From: Plectonema cf. radiosum LEGE 06105
GTDB taxonomy: Bacteria > Cyanobacteriota > Cyanobacteriia > Cyanobacteriales > Nostocaceae
NCBI RefSeq assembly: GCF_015207665.1
Contig: NZ_JADEWL010000065.1
Coordinates: 1 to 36,237 of the forward strand
Reading direction: 5' to 3'
DNA length: 36,237 nt
Shown here: positions 25,515-34,240 of the stretch, piece by piece
Layout: each line of letters opens with the position of its first letter
Position numbering within the stretch: position 1 is the stretch's first letter
Made by a program: the position numbers and the translations under genes
The notes under the pieces: model-generated
The model's database searches: none
Told to the model about the DNA's origin: nothing
The model's input: only the letters and a program-made list of their open reading frames with translations

Positions 25515-25526
25515 AAAAATCAAACC

Positions 25527-26416
25527 ATGTTCGACACATTTAAAAACCGCCTAGAACTAACAGGAACCCTGACAACCGTAACCGCATTACGAATTAGCGC
25601 AGGACGTTCCAGCGAACCCATCGGTTCCGATTTACCAGTCATCAAAGACCATTCGGTAATCCCTTAATACCCGGTTCCAGCTTTAAAGGAGCATTGCGAT
25701 CGCGCTTAGAAAGTTTTCTCCGTGGTATCGTTGGTAATAATCGCAAACTTGTAGCAAATCCTGCTATTGAAGAGCAATGGTCACTCACATCGAAAGAATT
25801 ATCTGATTTCAAGGAAACTATCAAAAACTTAAAACCAGTAGAGAAAGAAGAACGATTACATACCTATTTTGTAAACAACACTGATTTAGTTTCTTCTCTC
25901 TTCGGTTCTCCTTGGATAGCGAGTAAATTTCAAGTACGTGACTTAACAGTAAAACCAGATACCTGGTTTGGACAATACCAAGAACGTGACGGTGTATCAA
26001 TTGATAGAGATACGGAAACCGCAGCAGATGGAAAACTTTACGATTTCCAAGTAGTACCCGCAGGAACCCAATTTGAATTTAAAGCCATAGTTGAGAATGC
26101 AGAGGAATGGGAATTAGGTTTATTGATGCTTGGTTTGCATCAATTTGAAACTGAACAAATTCCCCTTGGAGGTGGACGTTCTCGTGGTTTGGGTGTTGTT
26201 AAACTAGATATGAGCGAGATGCTATGGTTTGATTATCCCGCAGATCAACCAGATTTATTACTTGATTATCTCAAAAAACTGGTGATGGGTGATAAAAGTG
26301 CTTATGAGGATGCGCGGGATTTTAAAGATCATTGGGTACAAAAATTAATTGATAAACTGACAATTACTAAATCAAATAAAAATATCAGTGAGATAAAGGG
26401 GCAATATGGCTTTTAG
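25527..26416 (+). pseudogene. csx7: csx7 RAMP gene, broken by a one-base frameshift
   Basis: From ATG 25527 the frame encodes LELTGTLTTVTALRISAG and GSDLPVIKDHS, then stops at 25665-25667. In the next frame the protein goes on exactly where expected with LIPGSSFKGALRSRLE and runs to 26416, including the glycine-rich GGGRSRGLGVVKLD. One extra T near 25650-25656 (CATTTCGG in place of CATTCGG) would restore DHFGNPLIPG. It resembles the Csx7 (SSO1426) RAMP family, with the Cas7-type Asp in SDLPVIKD. The cause is either a real inactivating deletion or a sequence error. A restart at TTG 25694 would lack the active site. Confidence 0.85.
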
Positions 26417-27026
26417 TAATTTCAAAATTATCGGCGAAGTTCTCAAAGAATATCAAGTCACCTACACTGAAGAAAACTTTGTCGGTGAAACTCCTTTTAA
26501 TGTATCCGAATATTTTCGAGAAGATTTAGAGATAGTAATGCGGGAAGGAGTTGTTAACAATTCGGAATTTGCTATTTGTGAAAATTTGATTTACCCAGTT
26601 CTCAAAGAAGTCTGGAAACTTTATAACAATAAATTTACCTTATGGAGTCACCAATCTTTAAATTATGATGAAAAGCTTTCGGGCTATCCGGAATATATTT
26701 TAGCAAGACGCTCTCCATTAGGAAAAGTTGTTTTCGATAAACCTTATTTTATTTTAGTTGAAGCAAAGCAAGATGATTTTGAAGGTGGTTGGGCGCAATG
26801 TCTCTCGGAAATGATAGCTGCACAAAGGTTAAATGCAGAACATTCTATAGTTGTATTTGGTGTTTCGTCTAATGGCAGTACTTGGCAATTTGGAAAGTTA
26901 GAAGATAACAAGTTTACTAGAAATATTACTCCTTATACAATTTACGAACTAGACAAACTTTTTGCGGTTGTAAATTTTATATTTCAGCAATGCGAACAAC
27001 AGTTAGATAACTTAGTAGCTGCGTAA
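26406..27026 (+). CDS. PD-(D/E)XK nuclease-like protein
   Basis: The 206-residue protein carries an early ENLIYPVLKEVWK helix, then GYPEYILARRSP, and the motif FILVEAKQDDFEGGWAQC with E119-A-K121, matching the (D/E)XK part of a restriction-endonuclease-like fold. A clear preceding catalytic Asp is uncertain. Such proteins are common in cyanobacteria and are usually annotated hypothetical. The start overlaps the csx7 end by 11 bases, so it is in the operon. Nuclease activity is likely, and a link to CRISPR defence is suggested only by position. Confidence 0.6.
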   Translation: MAFSNFKIIGEVLKEYQVTYTEENFVGETPFNVSEYFREDLEIVMREGVVNNSEFAICENLIYPVLKEVWKLYNNKFTLWSHQSLNYDEKLSGYPEYILARRSPLGKVVFDKPYFILVEAKQDDFEGGWAQCLSEMIAAQRLNAEHSIVVFGVSSNGSTWQFGKLEDNKFTRNITPYTIYELDKLFAVVNFIFQQCEQQLDNLVAA

Positions 27027-27088
27027 TTTCTATTTTTTCAATTCATTTTATCATGCACAAACGACTTGTTAATCATTGCACTATCAAT

Positions 27089-27346
27089 TTAAGTATCATT
27101 CCCGATGGACCATTGTGTCGCTTGTTCATTAAAGGGTACGATTTCTAGAGGAATTAAAAATTGAGAAAGTGCTGCACGGTTTTGTTCTTGACGTTGGCTT
27201 TTGTAAACACCATATTCAAGTTCACCAACAGTAATTGATGATATACCCACATCAAAAATATCAAGTGTTTGAAATTTTTCTAATACTTGAGGTGGCTTAT
27301 TTTTAATGATGTAGATACATGTATTGGTATCAAGCAAAAATCTCAT
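27089..27346 (-). pseudogene. vapC: vapC PIN-domain toxin, truncated
   Basis: Starts MRFLLDTNTCIYIIKNKPP with the first PIN Asp, and has the conserved acidic VGELEYGV, but stops at residue 85 after NEQATQ. Complete VapC proteins of this type have about 130 residues and two further acidic residues in the missing part. The downstream bases do not contain the rest in any frame, so this is a deletion and not a point stop. RNase activity is unlikely. The start overlaps the vapB stop (ATGA). Confidence 0.85.
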
Positions 27347-27573
27347 TCTAGTGCTTCTCTTTGGTCTGAAGTGGGTTGTTCTCTGGTTGTCATAAAATCT
27401 TCAGAGAAGAGATTTAAGCTATCAAATAATGTTTGCCAAGGATTTTCTTTGGAAATTAAAACAACAACGTTACCTATTTTTTTTATGTAAACTTCAGAGC
27501 CTTGAAATTGGAATTCTTTGGGTATAATCACTGTTTGATTATCACCGTTAGTAATTATTTGAGCAGTATTCAT
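27343..27573 (-). CDS. vapB: VapB antitoxin (AbrB-like)
   Basis: The 76-residue protein has the AbrB/SpoVT swapped-hairpin sequence VIIPKEFQFQGSEVYIKKIGN followed by an acidic toxin-binding tail (SLNLFSEDFMTTREQ), typical of cyanobacterial VapB. It overlaps vapC by 4 bases. It is complete and would still repress its own promoter, though its partner toxin is truncated. Confidence 0.85.
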   Translation of the reverse strand: MNTAQIITNGDNQTVIIPKEFQFQGSEVYIKKIGNVVVLISKENPWQTLFDSLNLFSEDFMTTREQPTSDQREALE

Positions 27574-27988
27574 TTTTTTAAGCCTCCCAATTTTTGAACA
27601 TTAGATATTAATTTGCTCTCCTATTCTCCATTATCCACTGATTATCATGCTTTGAGTGTGAAAATTTCGGCAATTGCGTAGTGCTAATTCATGAATTACC
27701 ACTACTTTTATTGGGTTTTGCGTAAGCGCTCAGTTTTTGGAAGTTGATGTCCTTTTATTAGAGTAAACCGGAAAAATAATCCCTTCATCCGTGTTGGAAA
27801 GTTTTGGGGTTCGATAATCTACACCCCAACGCCACTTGCTACAAGTCGGCCGCAGTCGCTACAACGGAGGGAGCCTCCCTTCGGGTTCATCAGTTTGATG
27901 GGACGGAAACCGACCCCATCAACTGATTCACCGCAACGCGCTGACGAAGGAAACCATAGCCGAGCAGCGGCTCAACTTTCCGCAAAAT
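27574..27988. other. Intergenic region with palindrome and inverted repeats
   Basis: No gene is apparent. A 28-base near-palindrome around TAATTCATGAATTA sits at 27678-27705 and resembles the one at 31654-31689. Between about 27890 and 27945 ATCAGTTTGATGGG and CCCCATCAACTGAT form a long hairpin, followed by GC-rich repeat sequence close to the dnaE stop. Confidence 0.65.
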
Positions 27989-30616
27989 CTAAAAAACCCC
28001 CACCTGCTTCAACTCTAACCCTCGTTCAAATATTTCATCAATAGCCAACATTTCCCCATCAACTGTCATAAATTTATGGTCTTTAGTAGCCTTGATTATT
28101 GAACCATCTTCTAATTCATATTCAAATAGTTCTTGTAATCCTCTATTATGCCATTGTGCTATAGGTTGACTATAAATATTACCATTCTCATCAACGCTGA
28201 AAACTGAACATTCGATTCTTTCTTCAACTATTTTACCTATCGGCATCAAACCATATTCTACAGTTAAAACTTCGGTGTCGGAACTCAAACAATATTCAGC
28301 AAAATTAATCATCTGCTCGAATAATGCTTCAGCAATTTGTTTGTTAACTCCATTTTTCGCGGAACCATCAATGAAAATTTCACGATGTTTCTGCATTTCT
28401 GAAACTTTCTTTTTACCCATGGCACGACGTAGCAAATCCGCTTGTCCGAGGGAATAACCAGCCATGTCTTGAGCAATTTTCATGATTTGTTCTTGATAAA
28501 CCATAATTCCATAGGTTTCATCAAGAATCGGTTCTAAAATATTCGCTTCGTATTCAATTTTTTCTCGACCATGTTTTCTATCAATGAAGTGAGGAATTAA
28601 TCCCGCGTCTAATGGTCCAGGTCGATAAAGCGCTAAAATTGATGAAATATCTTCTATATTTGAAGGTTTCAAATCTCTAACAATTTGCCGCATTCCGGAA
28701 GATTCTAATTGAAATATTCCTTCTAATTCTCCCGCTTCTAATAATTCATAAGTCTTTCTAACATCGTGAGGAAATTTAGCTGTTTCTCCTCCTTTAGCAA
28801 ATATTTTCTGAGCTTTTCTTTCTTGAGAAGTTATATCATAGGGGTCTATTCTATATCCATTCTGCTTTTCTATTAAATCGATAGTTTTGTCAATCATGGT
28901 TAGGTTTCTTAAACCCAAAAAGTCCATTTTTAACAAACCCATTGATTCCAAATCTTCCATGTAATATTGAGTTATTACAGAACCATCATTATTTCTTTGT
29001 AACGGCACAATTTCATCTAAAGGTTCCGCAGAAATTACCACACCCGCAGCATGAACCCCAAAGGTTTTGTTAGTTCCTTCAATGCGTATTGCCATGTCTA
29101 TCCAATGTTTTACCGCTGGATCATTATCATATCTTTCTTTAAATTCTGGTTCCGGAGTATCATCAGCAATCATTTTCTGCAATTTAGCCGGTTTACCCCT
29201 AGCTACAGGAATCAATTTCGCCATTTTATCGGCTTCCCCGTAAGGAATATCTAATACCCTGGCGACATCTTTTAATACCGCTTTAGAAGTTAATCGGTTA
29301 AAAGTAATGATTTGAGCAACCTTATCTTCCCCGTATTGACTAGTTACATAATCAATAACTTTGTCGCGGCTTTCTATACAGAAATCCGTATCAATATCAG
29401 GCATCGATTTTCTTTCTGGGTTCAAGAAACGCTCGAATAATAATCCATGATGTACGGGGTCAATATTAGTAATTCCCATAGAATATGCTACTAAAGAACC
29501 CGCTGCCGAACCTCTTCCTGGTCCCACAGGGATTTTATTGTCACGAGCAAATTTGATGTAGTCCCACACAACTAAAAAGTATGTCGAAAAACCCATCCGC
29601 TGAATCATTTCTAATTCATATTCCAGCCTTTCTTTATAAGTATTATCTATTTCACTACGGGATTTACGATTTAACTTTTGTAATAGTCCCTGCCAAGTTA
29701 CTTCTTCTACATAAGTATCGGCAGTATGACCTGATGGTATAGGAAAATGAGGGATTCTCGGAGAACCTAAAATATCATAAGGTTCGATTTTTTCGGCAAC
29801 TTCTACTGTATTTGTAACGGCTTCTTCTATGACATCTTCTGGTAAATGGTCGCGGAATAATTGCTTCATTTCTTCAGCAGATTTCAGATATTCCGTACCG
29901 CTGTAACGCATTCTTTTATCTTCAAAAATCTTCTTTCCAGTTTGAATGCACAGCAAAGCATCGTGAGCTTCTACATCGTTACAAGAAATATAATGAGAGT
30001 CATTTGTAGCAATTATTTTTATTCCTAATTCTCGCGCAATTTTGACAATTTCCACATTCACAACTCGGTCTTCTTGAGAACCGTGGTCTTGAATTTCTAA
30101 ATAATAATCATCTCCAAATATATCTTGATACCATTTTGCAATGTTTCGTGCTACATCCGGTCTACCGCTGAGAATCGCTTGGGGGACTTCTCCACCCAGA
30201 CAAGCACTGGTAACAATTAAATCTTGGTGATACTGTTCTAATAATTCTTTATTTATACAAGGACGCGAAAAAATCCCTTTTCCCTGCACCCCTTCCAAAT
30301 GAGATATTGTAGTTAATTTAGTTAAATGTTTATAACCACGAGTGTTTTTCGCCAAAACAACCTGATGATACCGGGGACGGCGTTCCTGTTTTGTGATATC
30401 ACCATTAATCACATACATTTCATTCCCGATAATCGGCTGAAAATTCTTACTCCGACAAATTTTGATTAATTCAACCGCACCATACATCACTCCATGATCC
30501 GTTAGCGCGATCGCCTTCATTCCCAGTTCAATAGCACGATCTATCAAAGCTGGTAACTGAGAGGCACCATCTAGCAAGCTATAGTCGCTATGAATGTGTA
30601 AAGGTACAAAGGACAT
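27989..30616 (-). CDS. dnaE: DNA polymerase III alpha, N-terminal half with split intein N-part
   Basis: Residues 1-775 are the N-terminal DnaE part: PHP domain start [26 protein letters not shown], and the catalytic PDIDTDF near 406-412. Residues 776-875 are the IntN half of the cyanobacterial split intein, beginning [14 protein letters not shown]. The C-terminal half of DnaE with IntC is a separate gene in such organisms, and the two join by trans-splicing to make the working replicase. The junction reads NFAEY/CLSS, matching the known site. The IntN here ends ELKQVGVF, slightly different from Nostoc punctiforme. Confidence 0.97.
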   Translation of the reverse strand: MSFVPLHIHSDYSLLDGASQLPALIDRAIELGMKAIALTDHGVMYGAVELIKICRSKNFQPIIGNEMYVINGDITKQERRPRYHQVVLAKNTRGYKHLTKLTTISHLEGVQGKGIFSRPCINKELLEQYHQDLIVTSACLGGEVPQAILSGRPDVARNIAKWYQDIFGDDYYLEIQDHGSQEDRVVNVEIVKIARELGIKIIATNDSHYISCNDVEAHDALLCIQTGKKIFEDKRMRYSGTEYLKSAEEMKQLFRDHLPEDVIEEAVTNTVEVAEKIEPYDILGSPRIPHFPIPSGHTADTYVEEVTWQGLLQKLNRKSRSEIDNTYKERLEYELEMIQRMGFSTYFLVVWDYIKFARDNKIPVGPGRGSAAGSLVAYSMGITNIDPVHHGLLFERFLNPERKSMPDIDTDFCIESRDKVIDYVTSQYGEDKVAQIITFNRLTSKAVLKDVARVLDIPYGEADKMAKLIPVARGKPAKLQKMIADDTPEPEFKERYDNDPAVKHWIDMAIRIEGTNKTFGVHAAGVVISAEPLDEIVPLQRNNDGSVITQYYMEDLESMGLLKMDFLGLRNLTMIDKTIDLIEKQNGYRIDPYDITSQERKAQKIFAKGGETAKFPHDVRKTYELLEAGELEGIFQLESSGMRQIVRDLKPSNIEDISSILALYRPGPLDAGLIPHFIDRKHGREKIEYEANILEPILDETYGIMVYQEQIMKIAQDMAGYSLGQADLLRRAMGKKKVSEMQKHREIFIDGSAKNGVNKQIAEALFEQMINFAEYCLSSDTEVLTVEYGLMPIGKIVEERIECSVFSVDENGNIYSQPIAQWHNRGLQELFEYELEDGSIIKATKDHKFMTVDGEMLAIDEIFERGLELKQVGVF
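27992..28291 (-). other. DnaE split intein N-fragment (IntN)
   Basis: The 100 codons after AEY start with the nucleophile Cys776 and contain block A ([14 protein letters not shown]) and block B ([14 protein letters not shown] with TxxH). This matches Npu DnaE IntN in size and motif order. It needs IntC from a distant locus. Confidence 0.95.
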
Positions 30617-30755
30617 ACGATCGCCAATTTCTCCAAGACCACAGGTGTTATCCAGAGTAACGCACGAATGTAATCTAGACTATATTTTCTTGGCGGTCAA
30701 TATATTAATTTTCTTATTCGTGTTTGAATTTTGAAACATTGGTAATAATCAAGCA

Positions 30756-30817
30756 GAAGTCGGCTTTTTAGTCTAAACTCCAGTTATATAAAACAATTAT
30801 CGTAAAAACCCGGCTTC
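30756..30817. repeat. Inverted repeat related to that at 11815-11874
   Basis: GAAGTCGGCTTTTTA and TAAAAACCCGGCTTC form imperfect arms with a 32-base interior, the same spacing as the copy after phnM. It is a dispersed small palindromic element upstream of dnaE. Confidence 0.75.
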
Positions 30818-30959
30818 TCACCCCTACAGTAGTCCTAGTGCTAATTATTACTTTACATCTTATAAATAAATGTATTAATAGTTGTACATTTCCTGAGCAA
30901 TTTACTTAAAAACATCAAATTAAAGCAATAATAAAGAATTATTTTGAACCGATTTATAC

Positions 30960-30985
30960 AAAAAAACCTCATCCCAAGGACGAGG
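30960..30985 (-). terminator. Rho-independent terminator on the minus strand
   Basis: Read on the minus strand: stem CCTCGTCC, loop TTG, stem GGATGAGG, then seven T. The stem has one G-U pair. It would end a transcript coming from about 31300, that is, the small broken gene described next or an unrecognised small RNA. It is upstream of dnaE and cannot serve that gene. Confidence 0.8.
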
Positions 30986-31063
30986 CATTTGCTAAGGCTA
31001 TAAGTAAAATTAAGTTGTCGCAAACCCAGAAGAAAAAAATTAGCCCGTTAAAATAAAACTTTG

Positions 31064-31331
31064 TTAACTCATAACTGATAAATCTTCCCCAAGCGACTCG
31101 GCAATTATTGCTTTGAGATCGGGGACTTGCAAAAATAAATTATCCACCGTTAGAAGATTGTCCCTTAGCATCGCATTCTCTACCCCAACACCGCTCCAAA
31201 AGTTCAATCCTATAGACATAAGCAAAGGTATGGGGATTTAATATAAGTTTTTCACTAAACAAGGGTTGATTGAGATAATGCCACAAAGGAAATTTTAGTT
31301 TGTTTTTTTCTGGATACATAACAAGAGCCAA
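31064..31331 (-). pseudogene. Small gene remnant with apparent frameshift
   Basis: One minus-strand frame encodes FPLWHYLNQPLFSEKLILN and AYVYRIELLERCWGRE before stopping at 31140. A second frame, overlapping it, encodes NAMLRDNLLTVDNLFLQV and KAIIAESLGEDL to a stop at 31064. Both look protein-like and join naturally near 31175, suggesting one protein of about 95 residues with a single frameshift. The open frame extends upstream without a clear start. I do not recognise the family. A strong terminator 80 bases downstream supports a real transcription unit. Confidence 0.4.
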
Positions 31332-31653
31332 TAATTTAAACCGTTGCCACAGTCGTAAGCATTTTTTGAAGATGCTAGTACTGACTTAATAGTTAAACTT
31401 TACACAATCTGTATACGGTTGACCTGCGGACAATTGCTGAAACAGAAGAATCTTTAATTCCACAGTCCTACGACATTCATTTATAGCAAAAGTTAGATTA
31501 TTTTGCTGATGTCAGAAATTATGTAAATGTATATCAAGGTACATTTTTATATTTTGTAAAACGAAGTTTTGACAAAATACGGTCAACACTTCATACAGTT
31601 TATAGAGTAGTATTATCCGGATGAATTTATCAGGATTTACGCTAAACCAATAT

Positions 31654-31689
31654 GAAAGTAGGGGTAATTCATGAATTACCCCTACTTTC
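31654..31689 (-). terminator. Perfect 36-base palindrome downstream of flv1
   Basis: Arms GAAAGTAGGGGTAATTC and GAATTACCCCTACTTTC meet at AT. It lies 35 bases past the flv1 stop, so it may end that transcript, though no T-run follows. A cousin at 27678-27705 shows it is also a dispersed palindrome. Confidence 0.5.
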
Positions 31690-31723
31690 GTTCTACATCA
31701 ATTGATATGATAAATCTTCGTTA

Positions 31724-32101
31724 TTAATAATGATTCCCTGCTTTACGACGGTGAATCGCGGTAACTGTATCCGGTTGCAGCAATTTACCATTATCAACTG
31801 TTGCATATATTACCCAGTGGTCGCCGCATTCCATACGTTTACTTGCAGAACATTCCAAATAGGCTGTAGCATCGGTGAGAATAATACCACCATTATCGGC
31901 TGATGCTGTGGGGAAGTTGGTAAAACGGTCTTCACCCGGAGCAAAAGATTTACGGAAGTGCTTTACGTAATCTTGTTGATTGCCTTCACCGATAATATTT
32001 AAAACAAACTTACTTCCAGGATACAGCAAGTTTTCCACCGCTCTATCTTTGGCGATCGCCAAGCTAATTCCCGGTGGGTCGAAGGTTGCTTGTGTCACCC
32101 A
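31724..32101 (-). CDS. flv1: flv1 3' part (flavin reductase domain), split from its 5' part
   Basis: From WVTQATFDPPG to HRRKAGNHY (about 125 residues) this is the C-terminal flavin-reductase-like domain of a cyanobacterial flavodiiron protein: AIAKDRAVENLLYPGSKFVLNI, YVKHFRKSFAPGEDRF and MECGDHWVIYATV. The open frame extends upstream to an ATG at 32167, but those 22 residues come from the inserted element. The matching N-terminal part is 2.7 kb away on the same strand. Joining at TGGGT makes one 569-residue Flv1-type protein. As it stands, this half has no native start. Confidence 0.93.
   Translation of the reverse strand, partial: WVTQATFDPPGISLAIAKDRAVENLLYPGSKFVLNIIGEGNQQDYVKHFRKSFAPGEDRFTNFPTASADNGGIILTDATAYLECSASKRMECGDHWVIYATVDNGKLLQPDTVTAIHRRKAGNHY
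32091..32101. repeat. Left recombination site TGTGTCACCCA
   Basis: It shares 9 of 11 bases, at the same spacing, with the right site (TGTGNNACCCA). A second ACCCA overlaps at 32101-32105, but only the one at 32097-32101 restores the flv1 frame. Confidence 0.85.
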
Positions 32102-32165
32102 CCCAGTAGACAACCACAATTCGTGATTGTAAATTGAGTAGAACAACTTATTCAGATACCATATC

Positions 32166-33647
32166 ATGGCTAAAGTAATATGGGCTTACTGTCGCGTATC
32201 AACAAAAGAACAAGCGTACTCTGTAGAAGAATCTTTGAGTACTCAAATTAATCGCTGTCGTCTTTATGGTGCTTCTCGAACTTACTTCGATATCGATAAA
32301 AGAACTAAAGATATGCGTCCGGGTTTAGCTCAATTGCTCGAAGATATCGAAAACTCAAAGCCGGGTGATATCGATGAGTTAGTATTTACACGATTAGACC
32401 GCGTAGCATCATCGCCAGTAACTTTTTACACTCTTCTAGCTGCGCTAAAAAAAAAGAAGATAAAACCCGTAGCTATGGATGACTCCCTTGATTTAGAAAG
32501 CGTGGGGGGAGAGTTATCTGCCGATATTCGATTAGCTGTTAGTAAACATGAGATTCAAATGTTAGGTCTGCGAATTCGTAAATCTCTAGAATATCGGCGC
32601 TCTCAAGGAATCCCTCACCCGAAAATGCCGTTTGGTTACGTGTTAATCGATGATGATTACGCATTCGATTACACACCCGTCCTTTGTCATCTCGAAGATA
32701 AACGCGAATACTCAGTTCACGATATAGTCACAATGGTTTTCAAAGCATTTAGCGAAACTCATAGTATTCGTGGGACATCTCATTGGGTAACTAATTACTT
32801 CGGGTTGTACCACGGGGTGGAACGCAACAAACAACGTCAATCTCACATAGTCGAAGGTAACGCTGATATCAAGTTACCAATAAAACAAAATATAGGGAAA
32901 CGATTTCCACATTGTACGCTTAGATTTTCATCAACTATGATTTCCTATATGCTCAAGAACCTGGCATACGCAGGGAACCCAGATACTAGATTTGAACATG
33001 ATAAACCTTATATATCCCATATTCAATATCAGAAAAACCAAGAAATAATAAAGAAAAATAAGTGTAATCCTAAGAGCGATCGCACTCGTAATCAAAATGA
33101 ATACTCAGGTAAAATAAGGTGCGCTATATGTGATGGCACAGTCTCAAGAACGTTTCAACCCGGTAGAAAACAACCATATTACTTTTGTCGCGCTGCTAAA
33201 GTTGATGGACACTGTACCAATAAAAAATTCATCGCGAAGTCAAATTTAGAGAAACAAGTTGTAAAACAATTAAAAGATAGTGCTGTCACTTTAGCTAAAC
33301 GAACGCTAACTTTTCAAAAACGAGAAGATATTTCTGAGACATCGGAAGTTAAAAAATTAAAATCTCAAATAAACGCACTAAAACAAATCACACCCTCTAG
33401 TGTTGAAATAGAAGATGTGATTAAGAGTCTTCAAATTAAACTAGAAAGGGAGTTGGTCAAAACTATAGAAGTTAAATCGGATAACGAAGTATTACTTCGC
33501 GATTTTATTAGCGCCTTCAGTTATCTAGATAATGAAATGTGGGATAACTTTAGCGTTCTAGACAAAATTAAATTAATTGACTTGTATGTTGACTTTATCT
33601 CGTTGGGTATGGATAAAATCGTTAGAGTTAACTTGAGAATCAATTAA
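32166..33647 (+). CDS. XisF-like large serine recombinase
   Basis: The 493-residue protein begins AKVIWAYCRVSTKEQ with catalytic Ser12, followed by LVFTRLDRVASSP with the conserved arginines and ADIRLAVSKHEIQMLG. A recombinase domain (IRKSLEYRRSQGIPHPKMPFGY) and a zinc ribbon (CAICDG...FCRAAKVDGHC near 320-350) follow, then a coiled coil (EVKKLKSQINALKQ) near 390-430. This is the XisF/large serine recombinase layout. It is complete and reads away from the left end, its ATG 65 bases inside the site. It most likely excises the element from flv1. An excision cofactor is probably needed. Confidence 0.93.
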   Translation: MAKVIWAYCRVSTKEQAYSVEESLSTQINRCRLYGASRTYFDIDKRTKDMRPGLAQLLEDIENSKPGDIDELVFTRLDRVASSPVTFYTLLAALKKKKIKPVAMDDSLDLESVGGELSADIRLAVSKHEIQMLGLRIRKSLEYRRSQGIPHPKMPFGYVLIDDDYAFDYTPVLCHLEDKREYSVHDIVTMVFKAFSETHSIRGTSHWVTNYFGLYHGVERNKQRQSHIVEGNADIKLPIKQNIGKRFPHCTLRFSSTMISYMLKNLAYAGNPDTRFEHDKPYISHIQYQKNQEIIKKNKCNPKSDRTRNQNEYSGKIRCAICDGTVSRTFQPGRKQPYYFCRAAKVDGHCTNKKFIAKSNLEKQVVKQLKDSAVTLAKRTLTFQKREDISETSEVKKLKSQINALKQITPSSVEIEDVIKSLQIKLERELVKTIEVKSDNEVLLRDFISAFSYLDNEMWDNFSVLDKIKLIDLYVDFISLGMDKIVRVNLRIN

Positions 33648-33752
33648 CTTTTGATTTCGCTTTTCTTTAGTTGCTTTAATAATTTGAATGATGCGGTTCG
33701 CAAACTCCCAATCAGATTCAAACTGTATATCTGCTTGTTGTTGTAGTGTCAT
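33573..33752 (-). CDS. Possible small protein at the recombinase 3' end
   Basis: A 59-codon frame from MTLQQQADIQFESDWEF to IQVN, convergent with and overlapping the recombinase by 75 bases. The first 40 residues look protein-like (FANRIIQIIKATKEKRNQKL). The tail lies in recombinase coding sequence, and the start sits right after a hairpin. Support is weak. Confidence 0.3.
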   Translation of the reverse strand: MTLQQQADIQFESDWEFANRIIQIIKATKEKRNQKLIDSQVNSNDFIHTQRDKVNIQVN

Positions 33753-33755
33753 AAA

Positions 33756-33805
33756 AAAAAATGTAGCGCTTATTCTAATCATAGAGACTACACGCTACAT
33801 TTTTT
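33756..33805. terminator. Bidirectional hairpin with A/T runs after the recombinase
   Basis: AAAAAATGTAGCG and CGCTACATTTTTT are perfect 13-base arms with a 24-base interior, about 110 bases past the recombinase stop. The outer A/T runs suit termination of the rightward recombinase transcript and of leftward transcripts from the small genes. Confidence 0.65.
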
Positions 33806-33836
33806 GTTTGAAATAATCAATTATTTAGTATAAAAA

Positions 33837-33947
33837 TTATTCAGTTTTAACCATTAGCGCTTTCACTTCGTTCATCCAACGGGTAAATTGATTTCGCTGT
33901 TTGGGAGGTATTGTTTTCGCCACAATATCAACTGCATCCCCAAGCAT
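33837..33947 (-). CDS. Tiny frame following the 87-residue gene (possible frameshifted end)
   Basis: The 36 codons read MLGDAVDIVAKTIPPKQRN then QFTRWMNEVKALMVKTE, very protein-like. It starts 3 bases past the upstream stop and in the same direction. Its frame stays open back into the upstream gene (PQ/SCLEMLGDAV), so the two may be one 120-residue protein broken by a frameshift, or a coupled pair. Function unknown; within the element an excision factor role is possible but unproven. Confidence 0.5.
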   Translation of the reverse strand: MLGDAVDIVAKTIPPKQRNQFTRWMNEVKALMVKTE

Positions 33948-33949
33948 CT

Positions 33950-34213
33950 CTAAGCAACTTGGGGCAGGGATTTTCCCTCAAGTAAAGCCAACCTCCTATC
34001 TAACGATTGCAAAGTATCCAATAAAGGTTTTGTTTCCGTTGGTGATATATCTAACGGTTTTGTTTCCGCAGCACCATCAATCAAAGATTTAACAACATCA
34101 TTTAAATCTTGTTTTGAAAACTCCTCGGATAGCAACCCACTTGCTATCAGTTTCAAAACTAGTTCGTTTGATATTCGGAATTGAATCAATCTACGGTCTG
34201 TGTCGAATTTCAT
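33950..34213 (-). CDS. Small element protein, possible DNA-binding factor
   Basis: Starting at MKFDTDRRLIQFRISNELV (an ATG 54 bases upstream is also in frame, but its residues look non-native), the 87-residue protein begins with a short strand plus helices (LVLKLIASGLLSEEFSKQDL), faintly like ribbon-helix-helix proteins. It continues with a repetitive TETKPL linker and LDRRLALLEGK. It is transcribed toward the recombinase and away from the CGTTACG motif block. I do not recognise the family. Confidence 0.5.
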   Translation of the reverse strand: MKFDTDRRLIQFRISNELVLKLIASGLLSEEFSKQDLNDVVKSLIDGAAETKPLDISPTETKPLLDTLQSLDRRLALLEGKSLPQVA

Positions 34214-34240
34214 AGTACTTATTATATCCACACCCCAACT

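Larger units (their letters stand above)
30617..31723. other. Gap between dnaE and the split flv1 gene
   Basis: Apart from the inverted repeat, terminator, broken small gene and palindrome listed, this 1.1 kb holds no convincing gene. The part from 31370 to 31650 is AT-rich with no recognised signal. Confidence 0.5.

Noticed and set aside
27989-28291. Truncated dnaE as a pseudogene
   Set aside because: The end is a typical split-intein N-half with Cys at the junction, the normal state in cyanobacteria.
32101-32105. Second ACCCA as the true left core
   Set aside because: Crossing there puts flv1 out of frame (GSWVGDTS...).
32166-33647. Element as an IS or prophage remnant carrying a resolvase
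   Set aside because: No terminal inverted repeats, transposase or phage genes, and excision restores the host gene exactly, which fits an interruption element better.
33901-34092. Plus-strand 63-codon frame in the element
   Set aside because: Opposite strand of the small protein-like genes, TTG start, no likeness to anything known.
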